Notes: generated from the letters alone by a model not told the origin. A stretch of 64,000 bases of DNA from DASUPK01 sp963843085 (GCA_963843085.1 CAWJJG010000005.1:62001-126000); one strand, 5' to 3'; counted from the first letter of the stretch, positions 32,031 to 41,114 are shown. Made by a program: numbers and translations.

Positions 32031-32621
32031 ATGCCCGCGCCGGGCCGTGGCGCCGGGTCCGCGGAGACCAGGCGGCGCCTGCAGAGGGCCGCGGCAGAGC
32101 TGATCGCGGAGGTCGGCTGGGGACGCGTCACCACCAGAGCGGTCGCGGAGCGGGCGGGCCTGCCGCACGGCACCGTCAGCTACCACTTCCGCGGCAAGCG
32201 GGAGCTTCTGATCGATGCGGCGCTGGGAACGTTCGAGGAGGCCATCCCGCTCAGCGCATTCGCGCGGCTGGAGAGCGTCGATCAGCTTCTCGACATGATC
32301 GGAGCCGAGGTCGGCGATCCCCACGGGCTCGACCCGGTCCTCCGGGGTGTCTCGATGGAAGCGATGCGCGAGGCGGAGCGGGACCCGACGGTGCGCAGGC
32401 GGATGGCGAAGCTGATGCGGGAGTACAGGGAGGTGATGGCCGAGCTGATCCGCGCCGACCAGGATGGGGGCCGGGTCGCTTCCGAGACGGACCCCCGAGA
32501 CATCGCCACGCTCCTCGGGGCCGTCGGCGACGGCCTGCTGCTCCACGCGGTGGTGGACCCGAAGCTGGATGTGGGCGCCGCGCTCGACGCGCTGCGCCTC
32601 CTGCTCAAGCCGGACTCGTAG
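32010..32621 (+). CDS. TetR-family transcriptional regulator
   Basis: A 203-residue TetR/AcrR regulator. The helix-turn-helix is clear: ETRRRLQRAAAELIAEVGW, then RVTTRAVAERAGLPHGTVSYHF and KRELLIDAALGTF. The C-terminal ligand domain is helical and includes TetR_C-like DPRDIATLLGAVGDGLLLH. It is divergent from the DrrA/DrrB-like exporter and probably represses it until a ligand binds. ATG 32010 fits the leaderless -10 at 31998; ATG 32031 (MPAPGRG) is an alternative. Confidence 0.92.
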   Translation: MASPDGQMPAPGRGAGSAETRRRLQRAAAELIAEVGWGRVTTRAVAERAGLPHGTVSYHFRGKRELLIDAALGTFEEAIPLSAFARLESVDQLLDMIGAEVGDPHGLDPVLRGVSMEAMREAERDPTVRRRMAKLMREYREVMAELIRADQDGGRVASETDPRDIATLLGAVGDGLLLHAVVDPKLDVGAALDALRLLLKPDS

Positions 32622-32688
32622 CCCGCGAGGACACGCCACGCTCGAAGCGGGTTCCCGCTGCGCTCGGCGTATCCTCGAAGCGGCTGTC

Positions 32689-34596
32689 ATGGCTCGACGG
32701 ATCCCCAGGGACGAATCGCTGGCGCGTGTCCACGGCGTGGGCGCACTCTTCTCGGCCGCCTACGGCAATGTGGGCAGCTCGATCTACTACGCCCTCGGCG
32801 TCACCGCGGCGTTCGCCCTCGGCCTGACCCCGATCGCCTTCGTGATCGCCGGCCTGATCTTCATGTGCACCGCGGCGACCTACAGCGAGGCGACGGTGAT
32901 GTTCCCCGAGGCCGGCGGCTCGTCGAGCTTCGCGCGTCACGCCTTCAACGAGCTGATCAGCTTCTTCGCCGCCTGGGGCCAGATGCTCAACTACATCATC
33001 ACGGTCTCGATCTCGGCGTTCTTCGTCCCGCACTACCTCGCCGTGTTCTGGGAGCCGCTCGGACAGTCGCCCGAGGACATCATCGGCGGGATCGTCTTGA
33101 TCGCGCTGCTCGCCGCCCTCAACATCAAGGGCACCGAGGAGTCGACGAAGTTCAACCTGATCCTCGCGATCGCCGACCTCTGCACCCAGGTCGTCCTCGT
33201 CGGGATCGGGCTCATCCTGGTCTTCAGCCCTCACATCCTGACCTCGAATGTCCATCTCGGGGTCGCGCCGAGCTGGGGTGACTTCCTGCTCGGGATCGCC
33301 GTCGGGATGATCGCCTACACCGGGATCGAGACGATCTCGAACATGTCCGAGGAGGCGAAGGACGCCTCCAAGACGATCCCGAAGGGGACCGGGCTCACCG
33401 TCCTCGCCGTACTCGGCCTCTACACGCTCCTGCCGCTGATCGCGCTCTCCGCGATGCCCGTTCACCAGACCGCCTCGGGAGGGTTCTCCACGGACCTCGG
33501 AACGAAGTTCGCCGACGACCCCGTCCTGGGAATCGTCGAGAACCTCGGGCTCGGCTCGGGGCTGACCAACGGGCTCCGCTATTACGTCGGCGTCCTGGCG
33601 GCGGTGATCCTGATCATCGCCACGAACGCGGCCCTCATCGGCGTCTCCCGCCTCACCTTCTCGATGGGCCACTACCGACAGCTCCCCGAGCGCCTGCGCC
33701 AGATCCACCCCCGGTTTCGCACCCCGTACATCGCGATCATCGTCTTCTCGATCGTGGCCGCGATCACGCTGCTGCCGGGCGAGACGGAGCTTCTGGCGAC
33801 CCTGTACTCGTTCGGGGCGATGCTCTCGTTCACGATCGCCCACGTCTCCGTGATCAAGCTGCGTCAGCGCTACCCGGAAAAGCAACGCGATTGGAAGCCG
33901 CCCGGGAACGTGCGGATGTTCGGCTTTTACATTCCTTTGACCGCCGTGTTCGGCGGCCTCGGGACATTCACGGCCTGGATCGTCGTGATGGTGCTGAACC
34001 CGCGCACCCTGGTGATCGGCGCGATCTGGATGACGCTCGGGATCACCCTCTATCTGCTCTATCGCCGCTCGCAGGGCCTCTCGCCCTCGCAGACCCACAA
34101 GGTGGTTTTGCCGGAGCCGCTCGGCGTCGAGGAGGTCGAGTACAAGAGCGTCCTGGTCGCCTTCGAGGAGGACGAGCCGTTCTCGGAACAGACGATGGTC
34201 ACCGCGGCCAAGCTGGCGTCCAAGAAGCGTCGTGCCATCCACGTGATCTCCGTGGTGATCGTGCCCAGCCACCTTCCTCTCGATGCCTCGCTTGCGGACC
34301 AGGAGGAGGCGGCCCGCTCGAAGATCGAGCAGGCGAAGCTGATCGGCGGCCTTCGGGTCAGCGGCCATGTCCACCGCGTCCGGCCGAACCAGGCGGGCCA
34401 CTCGATCGCCGAGGAGGCCCGGGAGCTGAAGGCGAGCGCGCTCGTCATGGGGCTGCGCTACCGCAACGGCGCCCCGCTCTACGGCAAGACGCTGCAGACG
34501 GTGCTCGCCGAGCGGCCATGCCGGGTGATCGTGGTCGGGGAGCCGGAGCTGGCCCGTGAAGCGGCCGGGCTCACTGCGGCCGGAGCTACTACCTGA
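32689..34596 (+). CDS. APC-family permease fused to a universal stress protein domain
   Basis: The 635-residue protein has ~12 APC spans (residues ~15-455, YGNVGSSIYYALGVTA at span 1, MFPEAGGSSSFARHAFNEL after span 2, YTGIETISNMSEEA in the centre) and a C-terminal Usp domain (~485-620, YKSVLVAFEEDEPFSEQ ... ALVMGLRYRNG ... RPCRVIVVGEP). This domain pair occurs in bacterial and archaeal cation/amino-acid carriers, where the Usp part binds nucleotide and gates transport. A TATCCT -10 lies 13 bases before ATG 32689, and CTCGAAGCGG occurs twice, 33 bases apart, just upstream. The substrate is open; an amine or amino acid fits the nearby genes. Confidence 0.88.
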   Translation: MARRIPRDESLARVHGVGALFSAAYGNVGSSIYYALGVTAAFALGLTPIAFVIAGLIFMCTAATYSEATVMFPEAGGSSSFARHAFNELISFFAAWGQMLNYIITVSISAFFVPHYLAVFWEPLGQSPEDIIGGIVLIALLAALNIKGTEESTKFNLILAIADLCTQVVLVGIGLILVFSPHILTSNVHLGVAPSWGDFLLGIAVGMIAYTGIETISNMSEEAKDASKTIPKGTGLTVLAVLGLYTLLPLIALSAMPVHQTASGGFSTDLGTKFADDPVLGIVENLGLGSGLTNGLRYYVGVLAAVILIIATNAALIGVSRLTFSMGHYRQLPERLRQIHPRFRTPYIAIIVFSIVAAITLLPGETELLATLYSFGAMLSFTIAHVSVIKLRQRYPEKQRDWKPPGNVRMFGFYIPLTAVFGGLGTFTAWIVVMVLNPRTLVIGAIWMTLGITLYLLYRRSQGLSPSQTHKVVLPEPLGVEEVEYKSVLVAFEEDEPFSEQTMVTAAKLASKKRRAIHVISVVIVPSHLPLDASLADQEEAARSKIEQAKLIGGLRVSGHVHRVRPNQAGHSIAEEARELKASALVMGLRYRNGAPLYGKTLQTVLAERPCRVIVVGEPELAREAAGLTAAGATT

Positions 34597-34631
34597 CGGG
34601 CTTCTCCCTCCGCTCCTGAGGCGAGCGGCCT
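34597..34631. repeat. Partial copy of the 3'-end repeat
   Basis: The stretch CGGGCTTCTCCCTCCGCTCC followed by a GCGAGCGGCCT tail matches the second half of the 97-bp repeat at 46179-46274. It lies between convergent genes ending at 34596 and 34640. Confidence 0.5.
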
Positions 34632-34639
34632 TGGGGTCC

Positions 34640-36055
34640 CTAGCCGCGCTCGAACATGCGACGGCGCTCGTAGTCCGTCACGACCTTGTCGAACAGGCCC
34701 TGCTCGAGCTCGCCGTAGTTGAGGTAGTGCTTGTGCACCGACTCACCGAACGCGCTCTTCGCGAAGTCCGACTTCTCCCAGAGCGCGACCGCCTCGCGGA
34801 GCGAGGCCGGGAACGCTTCGGCCTCGCCGGCCTCGTAGGCGTTGCCCTTCAGCTCCGGGCCGGGATCGGTCTGGTTCTCGATCCCGTCCAGCCCGGCGGC
34901 GAGCAGCGCGGCGAAGGCCAGGTACGGGTTCGCGTCAGCACCCGGGATGCGGCACTCGACCCGGCGGGACTGCCCGTGGCCGACGACGCGGAAGCCGCAG
35001 GTCCGGTTGTCCCGGCCCCAGGAGACCGAGGTCGGCGCCCAGCTCTCGGCCGCATAGCGTTTGTAGGAGTTGATCGCGGGAGCGACGAACAGGGCGAGCT
35101 CGCGAATGTGGTTCCGCATGCCGCCGAGGAAGTGTCGGAAGGTGTCGGTCTCCTCGCCCTTGTCGTCCACGAAGGCGCTCTTGCCGTCCTTGGCCACCAG
35201 GCTCTGATGGATGTGGCAGGAGCTGCCGATGTCGTCCTCCGACGGCTTCGCCATGAAGCTCGCCGAGATCTCGTTGAGGAAGGCGATCTCCTTGACGCCG
35301 TTCTTGTAGATCGTGTGCCGATCGGCTGCGGTCACCACATCGGCGTAGCGGAAGTTGACTTCGTGCTGCCCGTACCAGGCCTCTCCCTTCGAGAACTCGA
35401 CCGGGATCCCGGCGCCCATCATCCCCCGGCGGATCGCGCCGAGGTACTGCTCGTCCATGGTGGTGGCGAGGATGTGGTAATCGAGGATGTAGGGAATCGT
35501 CGGGGTGAGGTCCTTGTAGCCCTTCTCCCAGGCCTCCGCGTAGCTCTCCTTGTAGAGGTAGAACTCGAGCTCGGAGGCCGCGTACGGCGTGAACCCCATC
35601 TCCTGCGCCTTCTCGTAGACCGCGATCAGGACCTGCCGGGGCGAGGCGACCACCGGGCTGCCGTCGTGGTTGACCACGTCGGCGAGCACCATCGCGGTCC
35701 GGTCGAGCCACGGGATCACCCGCAGCGTCGACATGTCGGGCATGATCCCGAAGTCCCCGTAGCCGTCCTCCCAATTGGCCATCTCGTAGCCCGGGAGCGG
35801 CTCCATGTCCATGTCGAGGGCGAGCAGGTAGTTGCAGCCCTCCACTCCGTGGCCGGTGACCTCGTCGAGGAAGTACTCGATCTCGATGCGCTTCCCGAAG
35901 AGGCGGCCCTGCATGTCGGTGAAGGCGGTGACGACGGTGTCGATCGTCCCCTCCTCGCCCGCCTTCTTCAGCTCGTCGAGCGAGAGCATCCCACGGGTGC
36001 CCCCGGGTCCACCGGGTCGGGGGCCAGCTTCCTTGCTCTTCTCCCCTGACGTCAC
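34640..36055 (-). CDS. Glutamine-synthetase-family gamma-glutamyl ligase
   Basis: A 471-residue GS-family enzyme with ASELEFYLYKESYAEAW (Glu metal ligands), DIGSSCHIHQSL, SYKRYAAESWAPTSVSWGRDNRT and RRVECRIPGADANPYLA. The family forms gamma-glutamyl amides from glutamate, ATP and an amine. The sequence resembles the GlnA3/GlnA4/PuuA branch that gamma-glutamylates polyamines or ethanolamine more than housekeeping GlnA. GTG 36055 is chosen because TAGGGT (minus 36067-36062) lies six bases upstream as a leaderless -10; ATG 35990 would lose little. The divergent aldehyde dehydrogenase and the APC-Usp carrier downstream suggest amine catabolism. Confidence 0.85.
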   Translation of the reverse strand: MTSGEKSKEAGPRPGGPGGTRGMLSLDELKKAGEEGTIDTVVTAFTDMQGRLFGKRIEIEYFLDEVTGHGVEGCNYLLALDMDMEPLPGYEMANWEDGYGDFGIMPDMSTLRVIPWLDRTAMVLADVVNHDGSPVVASPRQVLIAVYEKAQEMGFTPYAASELEFYLYKESYAEAWEKGYKDLTPTIPYILDYHILATTMDEQYLGAIRRGMMGAGIPVEFSKGEAWYGQHEVNFRYADVVTAADRHTIYKNGVKEIAFLNEISASFMAKPSEDDIGSSCHIHQSLVAKDGKSAFVDDKGEETDTFRHFLGGMRNHIRELALFVAPAINSYKRYAAESWAPTSVSWGRDNRTCGFRVVGHGQSRRVECRIPGADANPYLAFAALLAAGLDGIENQTDPGPELKGNAYEAGEAEAFPASLREAVALWEKSDFAKSAFGESVHKHYLNYGELEQGLFDKVVTDYERRRMFERG

Positions 36056-36061
36056 GTGCGG

Positions 36062-36073
36062 ACCCTATATCGT
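36062..36073. promoter_or_regulatory. Back-to-back -10 elements for two leaderless genes
   Basis: On the minus strand TAGGGT (36067 to 36062) ends six bases before GTG 36055. On the plus strand TATCGT (36068-36073) ends six bases before ATG 36080. The two hexamers abut, so the polymerase sites for the ligase and dehydrogenase genes are mutually exclusive or jointly controlled. Confidence 0.5.
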
Positions 36074-36079
36074 CGGCGC

Positions 36080-37456
36080 ATGGCGAGCAAGGATGCGATC
36101 CAGGTGATCGAGCCGGCGACCGCGGAGGTGATGGCGGAGATCCCGCGGGCAGGGGTCGAGGAGACCGACGCCGCGATCGCGCTAGCCCGTGACGCATTTC
36201 CGGGCTGGCGGGCGATGGCGCCGGGCGACCGCTCCGCCCTTCTCCACACGCTCACCGACGCGATCGAGCAGCGCAAGGAGGACCTCGCCCAGCTCGAGGC
36301 GCGGAACGCGGGCAAGCCGATCTCCGACGCGCGCGGCGAGATCGGGATGGTCGTCGAGACCTTTCGCTACTACGCGGGCGCGCCCGAACGGCTGACCGGC
36401 AAGACGATCCCCGTCGCGGGCGGCATCGACATGACCTTCCGCGAACCGCTCGGCGTGGTCGGCCTGATCACCCCGTGGAACTTCCCGCTGACCATCGCCT
36501 CCTGGAAGATCGCCCCCGCCCTGGCGGCCGGCAACACGATCGTGCTGAAGCCGGCCGAGCTGACGCCGCTCACCGCCGTCGAGCTGGAGAAGATCGCGGT
36601 TGAGGCCGGCATCCCCGAGGGCGTCCTCAACGTCGTCCCCGGCAAGGGCAGCGTCGCCGGGCAGCGGATCGTCGAGCACCCCGACGTCGCCAAGGTCGCC
36701 TTCACGGGCTCAACCGAGGTCGGCCGAGGAATCGCCGAGAGCGCGGCCGCCACGATCAAGCGGGTCACGCTGGAGCTGGGAGGCAAATCGGCCAACCTCG
36801 TCTTCGGCGACGCCGATCTCGAGGCCGCGGCCGCATCGGCCCCGCTCGCGGTTTTCGGCAACGCCGGCCAGGATTGCTGCGCCCGATCGCGGATCCTGGT
36901 CGAACGCTCGGCGATGGACGACTTCATGTCCGCCTTGGAGACGGCCGTCACACAGATCAAGGTCGGCGACCCGCTCGACGAGTCGAGCCAGATGGGCCCC
37001 GTGATCTCGGCGGACCAGCTGGAGACCGTCTCCTCCTACGTGAACGGCGACGCACCGGTCGCCTTCCGCGGAACGGCTCCCGACGGCCCCGGCTACTGGT
37101 TCCCACCGACCGTCCTCGCCCCGGTCTCGAATGATGACCGCCCAGCGCGCGAGGAGATCTTCGGTCCGGTCGCCTGCGTGATCCCGTTCGAGGGCGAGGC
37201 CGAGGCGATCCGGATCGCCAACGACACGATCTACGGCCTCTCGGGGTCCGTCTGGACGCGCGACGGCGCCAAGGCGCTGCGCGTGGCCCGAGCGGTCGAT
37301 ACCGGCGTGATCTCGATCAACTCCAACACCTCGGTCCGGGTCTCGACGCCGTTCGGCGGCTTCAAGCAGTCCGGGGTCGGCCGCGAGCTCGGCCCGGACG
37401 CGCTCGAGGCCTACAGCGAGGTCAAGAACGTGTATTACGCGACAGAGGAGGATTGA
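36080..37456 (+). CDS. NAD-dependent aldehyde dehydrogenase
   Basis: A 458-residue ALDH. It has LITPWNFPLTIASWKIAPALAAG as the family signature, VTLELGGKSANLVF with the general-base Glu, and FGNAGQDCCARSRILVE, where the catalytic Cys is in a CC pair. FGPVACVIPF and FGGFKQSGVGRELGPDALEAYSEVKNV complete the fold. It oxidises an aldehyde to an acid in the cytoplasm; aminoaldehyde dehydrogenases (PuuC/betaine-type) are near relatives, fitting the divergent gamma-glutamyl ligase. The TGA of this gene overlaps the ATG of the SDR gene (TGATG). Confidence 0.92.
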   Translation: MASKDAIQVIEPATAEVMAEIPRAGVEETDAAIALARDAFPGWRAMAPGDRSALLHTLTDAIEQRKEDLAQLEARNAGKPISDARGEIGMVVETFRYYAGAPERLTGKTIPVAGGIDMTFREPLGVVGLITPWNFPLTIASWKIAPALAAGNTIVLKPAELTPLTAVELEKIAVEAGIPEGVLNVVPGKGSVAGQRIVEHPDVAKVAFTGSTEVGRGIAESAAATIKRVTLELGGKSANLVFGDADLEAAAASAPLAVFGNAGQDCCARSRILVERSAMDDFMSALETAVTQIKVGDPLDESSQMGPVISADQLETVSSYVNGDAPVAFRGTAPDGPGYWFPPTVLAPVSNDDRPAREEIFGPVACVIPFEGEAEAIRIANDTIYGLSGSVWTRDGAKALRVARAVDTGVISINSNTSVRVSTPFGGFKQSGVGRELGPDALEAYSEVKNVYYATEED

Positions 37457-38202
37457 TGGCTGGACGCCTCGAGGGGAAGGTGTGCGTGATCACGGGGGCG
37501 GCGAGCGGGATCGGAGCGGAGAGCGCGCGGCTGTTCGCGGAGGAGGGAGCCCGGGTCGTCGGCGTCGACCTCGCGGAGGGTGCCGAGGGCGAGCTCGCGC
37601 TCCAGGCCGACGTCGCCGATGAGGACTCGGTCCGGGAGATGTACGCGAAGGCCGCGAGCGAGATGGGCCGCATCGACGTGCTCTTCAACAACGCCGGGAT
37701 CAACCCGACCGACGACCAGTCCGCCCTCGAGACGACGCTCGAGACCTGGCAGCGGGTCCAGGACGTGAACCTGAAGTCGGTCTTCCTCTGCTGCAAGTAC
37801 GGCATCCCACATCTGCAAGAGGCCGGTGGGGGCTCCGTGATCAACACCGCCTCGTTCGTCGCCGTGATGGGCGCCGCGACCTCGCAGATCTCCTACACGG
37901 CCTCGAAGGGAGGCGTCCTCGCGCTCTCGCGCGAGCTTGGGGTCCAGTTCGGCAAGGAGGGAGTTCGCGTCAACGCTCTCTGCCCCGGGCCGGTCAACAC
38001 CCCCCTGCTCCAGGAGCTGTTCGCGAAGGACCCCGAGAGGGCGGCCCGGCGGCTCGTCCACGTGCCGATGGGCCGCTTCGGGGAGGCCCGCGAGATCGCG
38101 CAGGGCGCGCTGTTCTTGGCGAGCGATGACAGCTCCTACGTGACCGCCTCGACCTTCCTGGTCGACGGCGGGCTCTCCGGCGCCTACGTCACCCCGGAGT
38201 AG
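37456..38202 (+). CDS. Short-chain dehydrogenase/reductase
   Basis: A 248-residue classical SDR: VCVITGAASGIGAESARLF with the TGxxxGIG cofactor loop, LFNNAGIN, the catalytic Ser/Tyr/Lys in SFVAVMGAATSQISYTASKGG, and the C-terminal ASTFLVDGGLSGAY. Asp in VVGVDLAEG after strand 2 suggests NAD rather than NADP. It overlaps the aldehyde dehydrogenase gene by one base, has GAGGAGG just upstream, and the pair would oxidise an alcohol/aldehyde series. The substrate is unknown. The gap to the next gene (38203-38283) contains no further gene. Confidence 0.9.
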   Translation: MAGRLEGKVCVITGAASGIGAESARLFAEEGARVVGVDLAEGAEGELALQADVADEDSVREMYAKAASEMGRIDVLFNNAGINPTDDQSALETTLETWQRVQDVNLKSVFLCCKYGIPHLQEAGGGSVINTASFVAVMGAATSQISYTASKGGVLALSRELGVQFGKEGVRVNALCPGPVNTPLLQELFAKDPERAARRLVHVPMGRFGEAREIAQGALFLASDDSSYVTASTFLVDGGLSGAYVTPE

Positions 38203-38283
38203 CCACAGCCGACAGCACGCGCCTGGCGGTCGCGACCAGGGTCTTCCTCGAGACCTCGGGATGGTCGTGCGGCCTGGTGGACG

Positions 38284-38754
38284 CTAGAAGAGCGAGACGG
38301 CCGCGGCGGAGAGCTCGAAGCCATGCCCGCTGCGGCGATTGGTGCAGCGGACGCTCGAGTCCAGCACCAGACAGGTGTAGCGGCCGACCGTGCGGGTCGC
38401 TCCCGGGCCCAGCGCAGGTGAGGCCATGTTGACGACACTGTCGCCTGCGCAGACGTAGCGCCCGCCCTTCTTGCGGGTCACCTCGACGCCGAAGCCCCAG
38501 TCAACCGGGCACCACTTCGGCTTCGGCGGCGCCACCCAGGTGTGGCTCTGGATGTCGCAGCGGGCCACCCCGGGGAAGCCCGGGATCTTGCGGTGGTGCT
38601 TTCGCCGCGGCTTCTTGTCCTGCAGCATCGCGCAGGAGATATTGCCGTCGAGCGTGTGGAAGAAGCGCTGCTTGATACCCGCCGAACTGCTCGCCGGCGT
38701 CGGCAGCGCGAGAGCCGCCATGGCCACGATCGAAACCAGTACTCCCCGCCTCAC
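38284..38754 (-). CDS. Secreted cysteine-containing hypothetical protein
   Basis: A 156-residue protein with a signal peptide (VRRGVLVSIVAMAALALPTPASSSA), then a mature domain with six cysteines in ISCAMLQ, VARCDIQ, KWCPVDWGFG, YVCAGDS, YTCLVL and VRCTNRRSGHGF. The spacing suggests three disulfides. GTG 38754 is preferred because TAAGGT lies seven bases upstream (minus 38767-38762) in leaderless arrangement and all earlier in-frame codons lie in low-complexity sequence. That hexamer overlaps the stop of the preceding gene. No function is recognised; related small extracellular proteins are seen in Actinobacteria. Confidence 0.7.
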   Translation of the reverse strand: MRRGVLVSIVAMAALALPTPASSSAGIKQRFFHTLDGNISCAMLQDKKPRRKHHRKIPGFPGVARCDIQSHTWVAPPKPKWCPVDWGFGVEVTRKKGGRYVCAGDSVVNMASPALGPGATRTVGRYTCLVLDSSVRCTNRRSGHGFELSAAAVSLF

Positions 38755-38764
38755 ACTGCCGACC

Positions 38765-39490
38765 TTAGGCGCTCTCGCGGCGCCTCGCAACAACAGAATC
38801 CAGGAAGCGCCCGCAGAGCTCGCGCCCGAGGCGGTTCCACTCACCGATCCTCCGCTCGGTCTCGGTCCGAAGCCCCTCCGGGTCGACTCCGATCCGGACC
38901 GCATCCTCGTCGGAGCGGTAGTCGTCGATCCATGCCCCCGCGTCCGTGGCGGTCACCTCGGCGTGGAACTGGATGCCCCACGCCGCTTCGGAGACGCGGT
39001 AGGCCTCAGCGCAGAGCGGACTGCGGGCGAGGATCGCGGCGCCGTCGGGCGGCACGGATTCGTAGCTGTGCCACTGAAAGGCCTCGAAGCTCGGCGCCAT
39101 CGGCCCGATGACCGGATCCGCCCTCCCCTCCTCCGTGACCTCGACCGGGTGCCAGCCGATCTCCGGCTCACTCGCCCGTCGGGCTGACCCGCCGGACGCC
39201 TCAGCGAGCACCTGGCAGCCCAGGCAGACGGCGAGCAGCGGCATCCCGTCGTCGATCATCGCCGCGAGGAAGTCCTTCTCGAACCGGAGCCACGGATGGC
39301 GCTCATCCTGGTCAGCATGCATCGCACCGCCGAAGGTCAGGACCGCGTCGTACTCCGCGATCTCGAGCTGGGGAGCGGTACCGCGCTCCGAGAGAAGCCA
39401 CTCGTGCAGCTCCACGCCCCGCTCGGCCATCTCATCCGCGAACACGCCGGGACCGGCGTCGGCCTGGTGCACGATGGCGAGCGCCCTCAT
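38765..39490 (-). CDS. Class I glutamine amidotransferase (GuaA-like domain protein)
   Basis: A 241-residue single-domain GATase-1 protein: AVLTFGGAMHADQDERHPWL, the nucleophile in LLAVCLGCQVLAEASGG, and WGIQFHAEVTATDAGAWI with the His-Glu pair. Proteins of this type resemble the glutaminase part of GMP synthase without the synthetase and may act on gamma-glutamyl compounds. The start ATG 39490 is 48 bases from the divergent RidA start. It could belong to the same amine or gamma-glutamyl metabolism as 34640-38202, but nothing proves it. Confidence 0.82.
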   Translation of the reverse strand: MRALAIVHQADAGPGVFADEMAERGVELHEWLLSERGTAPQLEIAEYDAVLTFGGAMHADQDERHPWLRFEKDFLAAMIDDGMPLLAVCLGCQVLAEASGGSARRASEPEIGWHPVEVTEEGRADPVIGPMAPSFEAFQWHSYESVPPDGAAILARSPLCAEAYRVSEAAWGIQFHAEVTATDAGAWIDDYRSDEDAVRIGVDPEGLRTETERRIGEWNRLGRELCGRFLDSVVARRRESA

Positions 39491-39538
39491 GGTGGGATAC
39501 TGGCGAATCCCGCCCCCCGCCCACATCCAGGAGACCGC

Positions 39539-39949
39539 ATGGAGGCATCGGAGAGCGTAAGAAGAGTGGTCGAGACCGGCGACGCCCCGGCGCCGATCGG
39601 CCCCTATTCCCAGGCCGTGATCGCCAACGGCGTCCTCTATTGCAGCGGACAGGTTCCGCTGGATCCTGAGAGCGGGGAGCTGATCGATGGCACCATCGCG
39701 GAGCAGGCCGCCCGCTGCCTGGAGAGCCTCGCGGCGGTCTGCCGGGCCGCGGGCACCCGCCTGCAGGACGCTGCCCGCATCGGCATCTACCTCACTGACA
39801 TGGCGGAGTTCCCCAAGGTGAACGACGTCTACGCGAGCTTCTTCCACCAGCCCTTCCCCGTCCGCACAACAGTCGGGGTGGCAGCGCTCCCCAAGGGCGC
39901 CCTGGTCGAGATGGACGCCACCGTCCCACTGCCGACGGAAGCCGGCTGA
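39539..39949 (+). CDS. ridA: RidA-family enamine/imine deaminase
   Basis: A 136-residue YjgF/YER057c/UK114 protein with APIGPYSQAV near residue 21, VLYCSGQVPLDP, the RTTVGVAALPKGALVEMDA segment with the conserved Arg and Glu. The family trimerises and hydrolyses reactive 2-aminoacrylate and related enamines made by PLP enzymes. AGGAGA precedes ATG 39539. Threonine ammonia-lyase, the enzyme that makes such enamines, begins ten bases after its stop, a direct producer-and-scavenger pair. Confidence 0.92.
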   Translation: MEASESVRRVVETGDAPAPIGPYSQAVIANGVLYCSGQVPLDPESGELIDGTIAEQAARCLESLAAVCRAAGTRLQDAARIGIYLTDMAEFPKVNDVYASFFHQPFPVRTTVGVAALPKGALVEMDATVPLPTEAG

Positions 39950-39959
39950 ACCACCCGGG

Positions 39960-41114
39960 ATGACCGGCACCGTCGCCCTCGAGGACGTCGAGCGCGCCCG
40001 CGAGGTGGTCGCTGACGTCGTCAGGCGAACGTACGTCTTCGAGTCTCGCTACCTCTCCCGGACCACCGGCGGAACGATCGCGCTGAAGGCCGAGAACCTC
40101 CAGCGCACCGGCTCCTTCAAGCTGCGCGGCGCCCTCAACAAGATCGCCGCCCTCGGCGATGGAACGAAGGGCGTCGTGGCGGCGAGCGCCGGCAACCACG
40201 GCCAGTCGGTCGCCTATGCGGCGCGAGCGCGCGGGATGGCCGCGACGATCTTTATGCCGGAGCGCGCCGCCCTCGCCAAGATCGCCGCGGCTCGGGAGTC
40301 CGGTGCGGAGATCGTGCTGCAGGGAGAGTCGATCGACGCCTCCGTCGAGGACGCTCGCGCCCACGCCGAGAGCGAGGGCCTCGCTTTCATCCACCCGTTC
40401 GACGACCCGGCGGTCATCGCCGGCCAGGGGACGATCGGCCTGGAGCTGGCCGAGGAGGTCGAGGATCTCTCGAAGGTGCTCATCCCGATCGGCGGCGGCG
40501 GGCTCGCGTCCGGGATCGCGACCGCGATCAGGGCGGCGCGGCCCGGCGTCGAGATCGTCGGGATCCGTTCTCAGTGCGTGCTCGCCGATGGCATCGCGGT
40601 GAAGCAACCTGGCGAGATCACCGCGCCCCTGCTCGAGGAGCTCCTCGACCGGGTGGTGACTGTCGGCGAGGACGCGATCGCCGACGCGATCATGCTGCTG
40701 CTGGAGCGGACCAAGCTAGTCGTCGAGGGCGCGGGAGCAGTCGGGGTGGCTGCCCTGATCGGAGAGCAGGTTCCGCCCGCGGCGACGGGCACGACGGTGT
40801 TGATCCTCTCGGGTGGCAACATCGACACCGGTGTCCTCGCCGACCTCGCTCGTCATCACGAGACCGGGCGCGGCAGGCGCCTGCGGATCTTCACGAAGAT
40901 CCCCGACGAGCCAGGCTCGCTCGCGGCGCTGTTGACGGCCATCGGCGAAGGCGGCGGCAACCTGATCGACGTCGACCACGTGCGCGAGGGCGTCGGGCTT
41001 TCTGTCAGCGAGACCGGCGTCGAGCTCGTGATCGAGACGCGCGGCCCCGAGCACGCCGAACGCCTGCTGCAGCTGGTCAGGGAGCTCGGGTGTACACCCG
41101 ACGTCCTGAGCTGA
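39960..41114 (+). CDS. Threonine ammonia-lyase (catabolic/IlvA type) with ACT domain
   Basis: A 384-residue fold-type II PLP enzyme. ENLQRTGSFKLRGALNK holds the PLP lysine, SAGNHGQSVAYAAR the substrate loop, PIGGGGLASGIATAI the phosphate loop, and VLSGGNID follows. A single ACT domain at about residues 310-384 (RIFTKIPDEPGSLAALLTAI) would bind an allosteric amino acid. It converts threonine to 2-oxobutyrate and ammonia. Its last 38 bases overlap the 3' end of the convergent DoxX gene. RidA upstream deals with its intermediates. Confidence 0.92.
   Translation: MTGTVALEDVERAREVVADVVRRTYVFESRYLSRTTGGTIALKAENLQRTGSFKLRGALNKIAALGDGTKGVVAASAGNHGQSVAYAARARGMAATIFMPERAALAKIAAARESGAEIVLQGESIDASVEDARAHAESEGLAFIHPFDDPAVIAGQGTIGLELAEEVEDLSKVLIPIGGGGLASGIATAIRAARPGVEIVGIRSQCVLADGIAVKQPGEITAPLLEELLDRVVTVGEDAIADAIMLLLERTKLVVEGAGAVGVAALIGEQVPPAATGTTVLILSGGNIDTGVLADLARHHETGRGRRLRIFTKIPDEPGSLAALLTAIGEGGGNLIDVDHVREGVGLSVSETGVELVIETRGPEHAERLLQLVRELGCTPDVLS

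Noticed and set aside
37422..38061. Minus-strand frames opposite the SDR gene
   Set aside because: The SDR has a complete cofactor loop and catalytic triad; the antisense frames have none.
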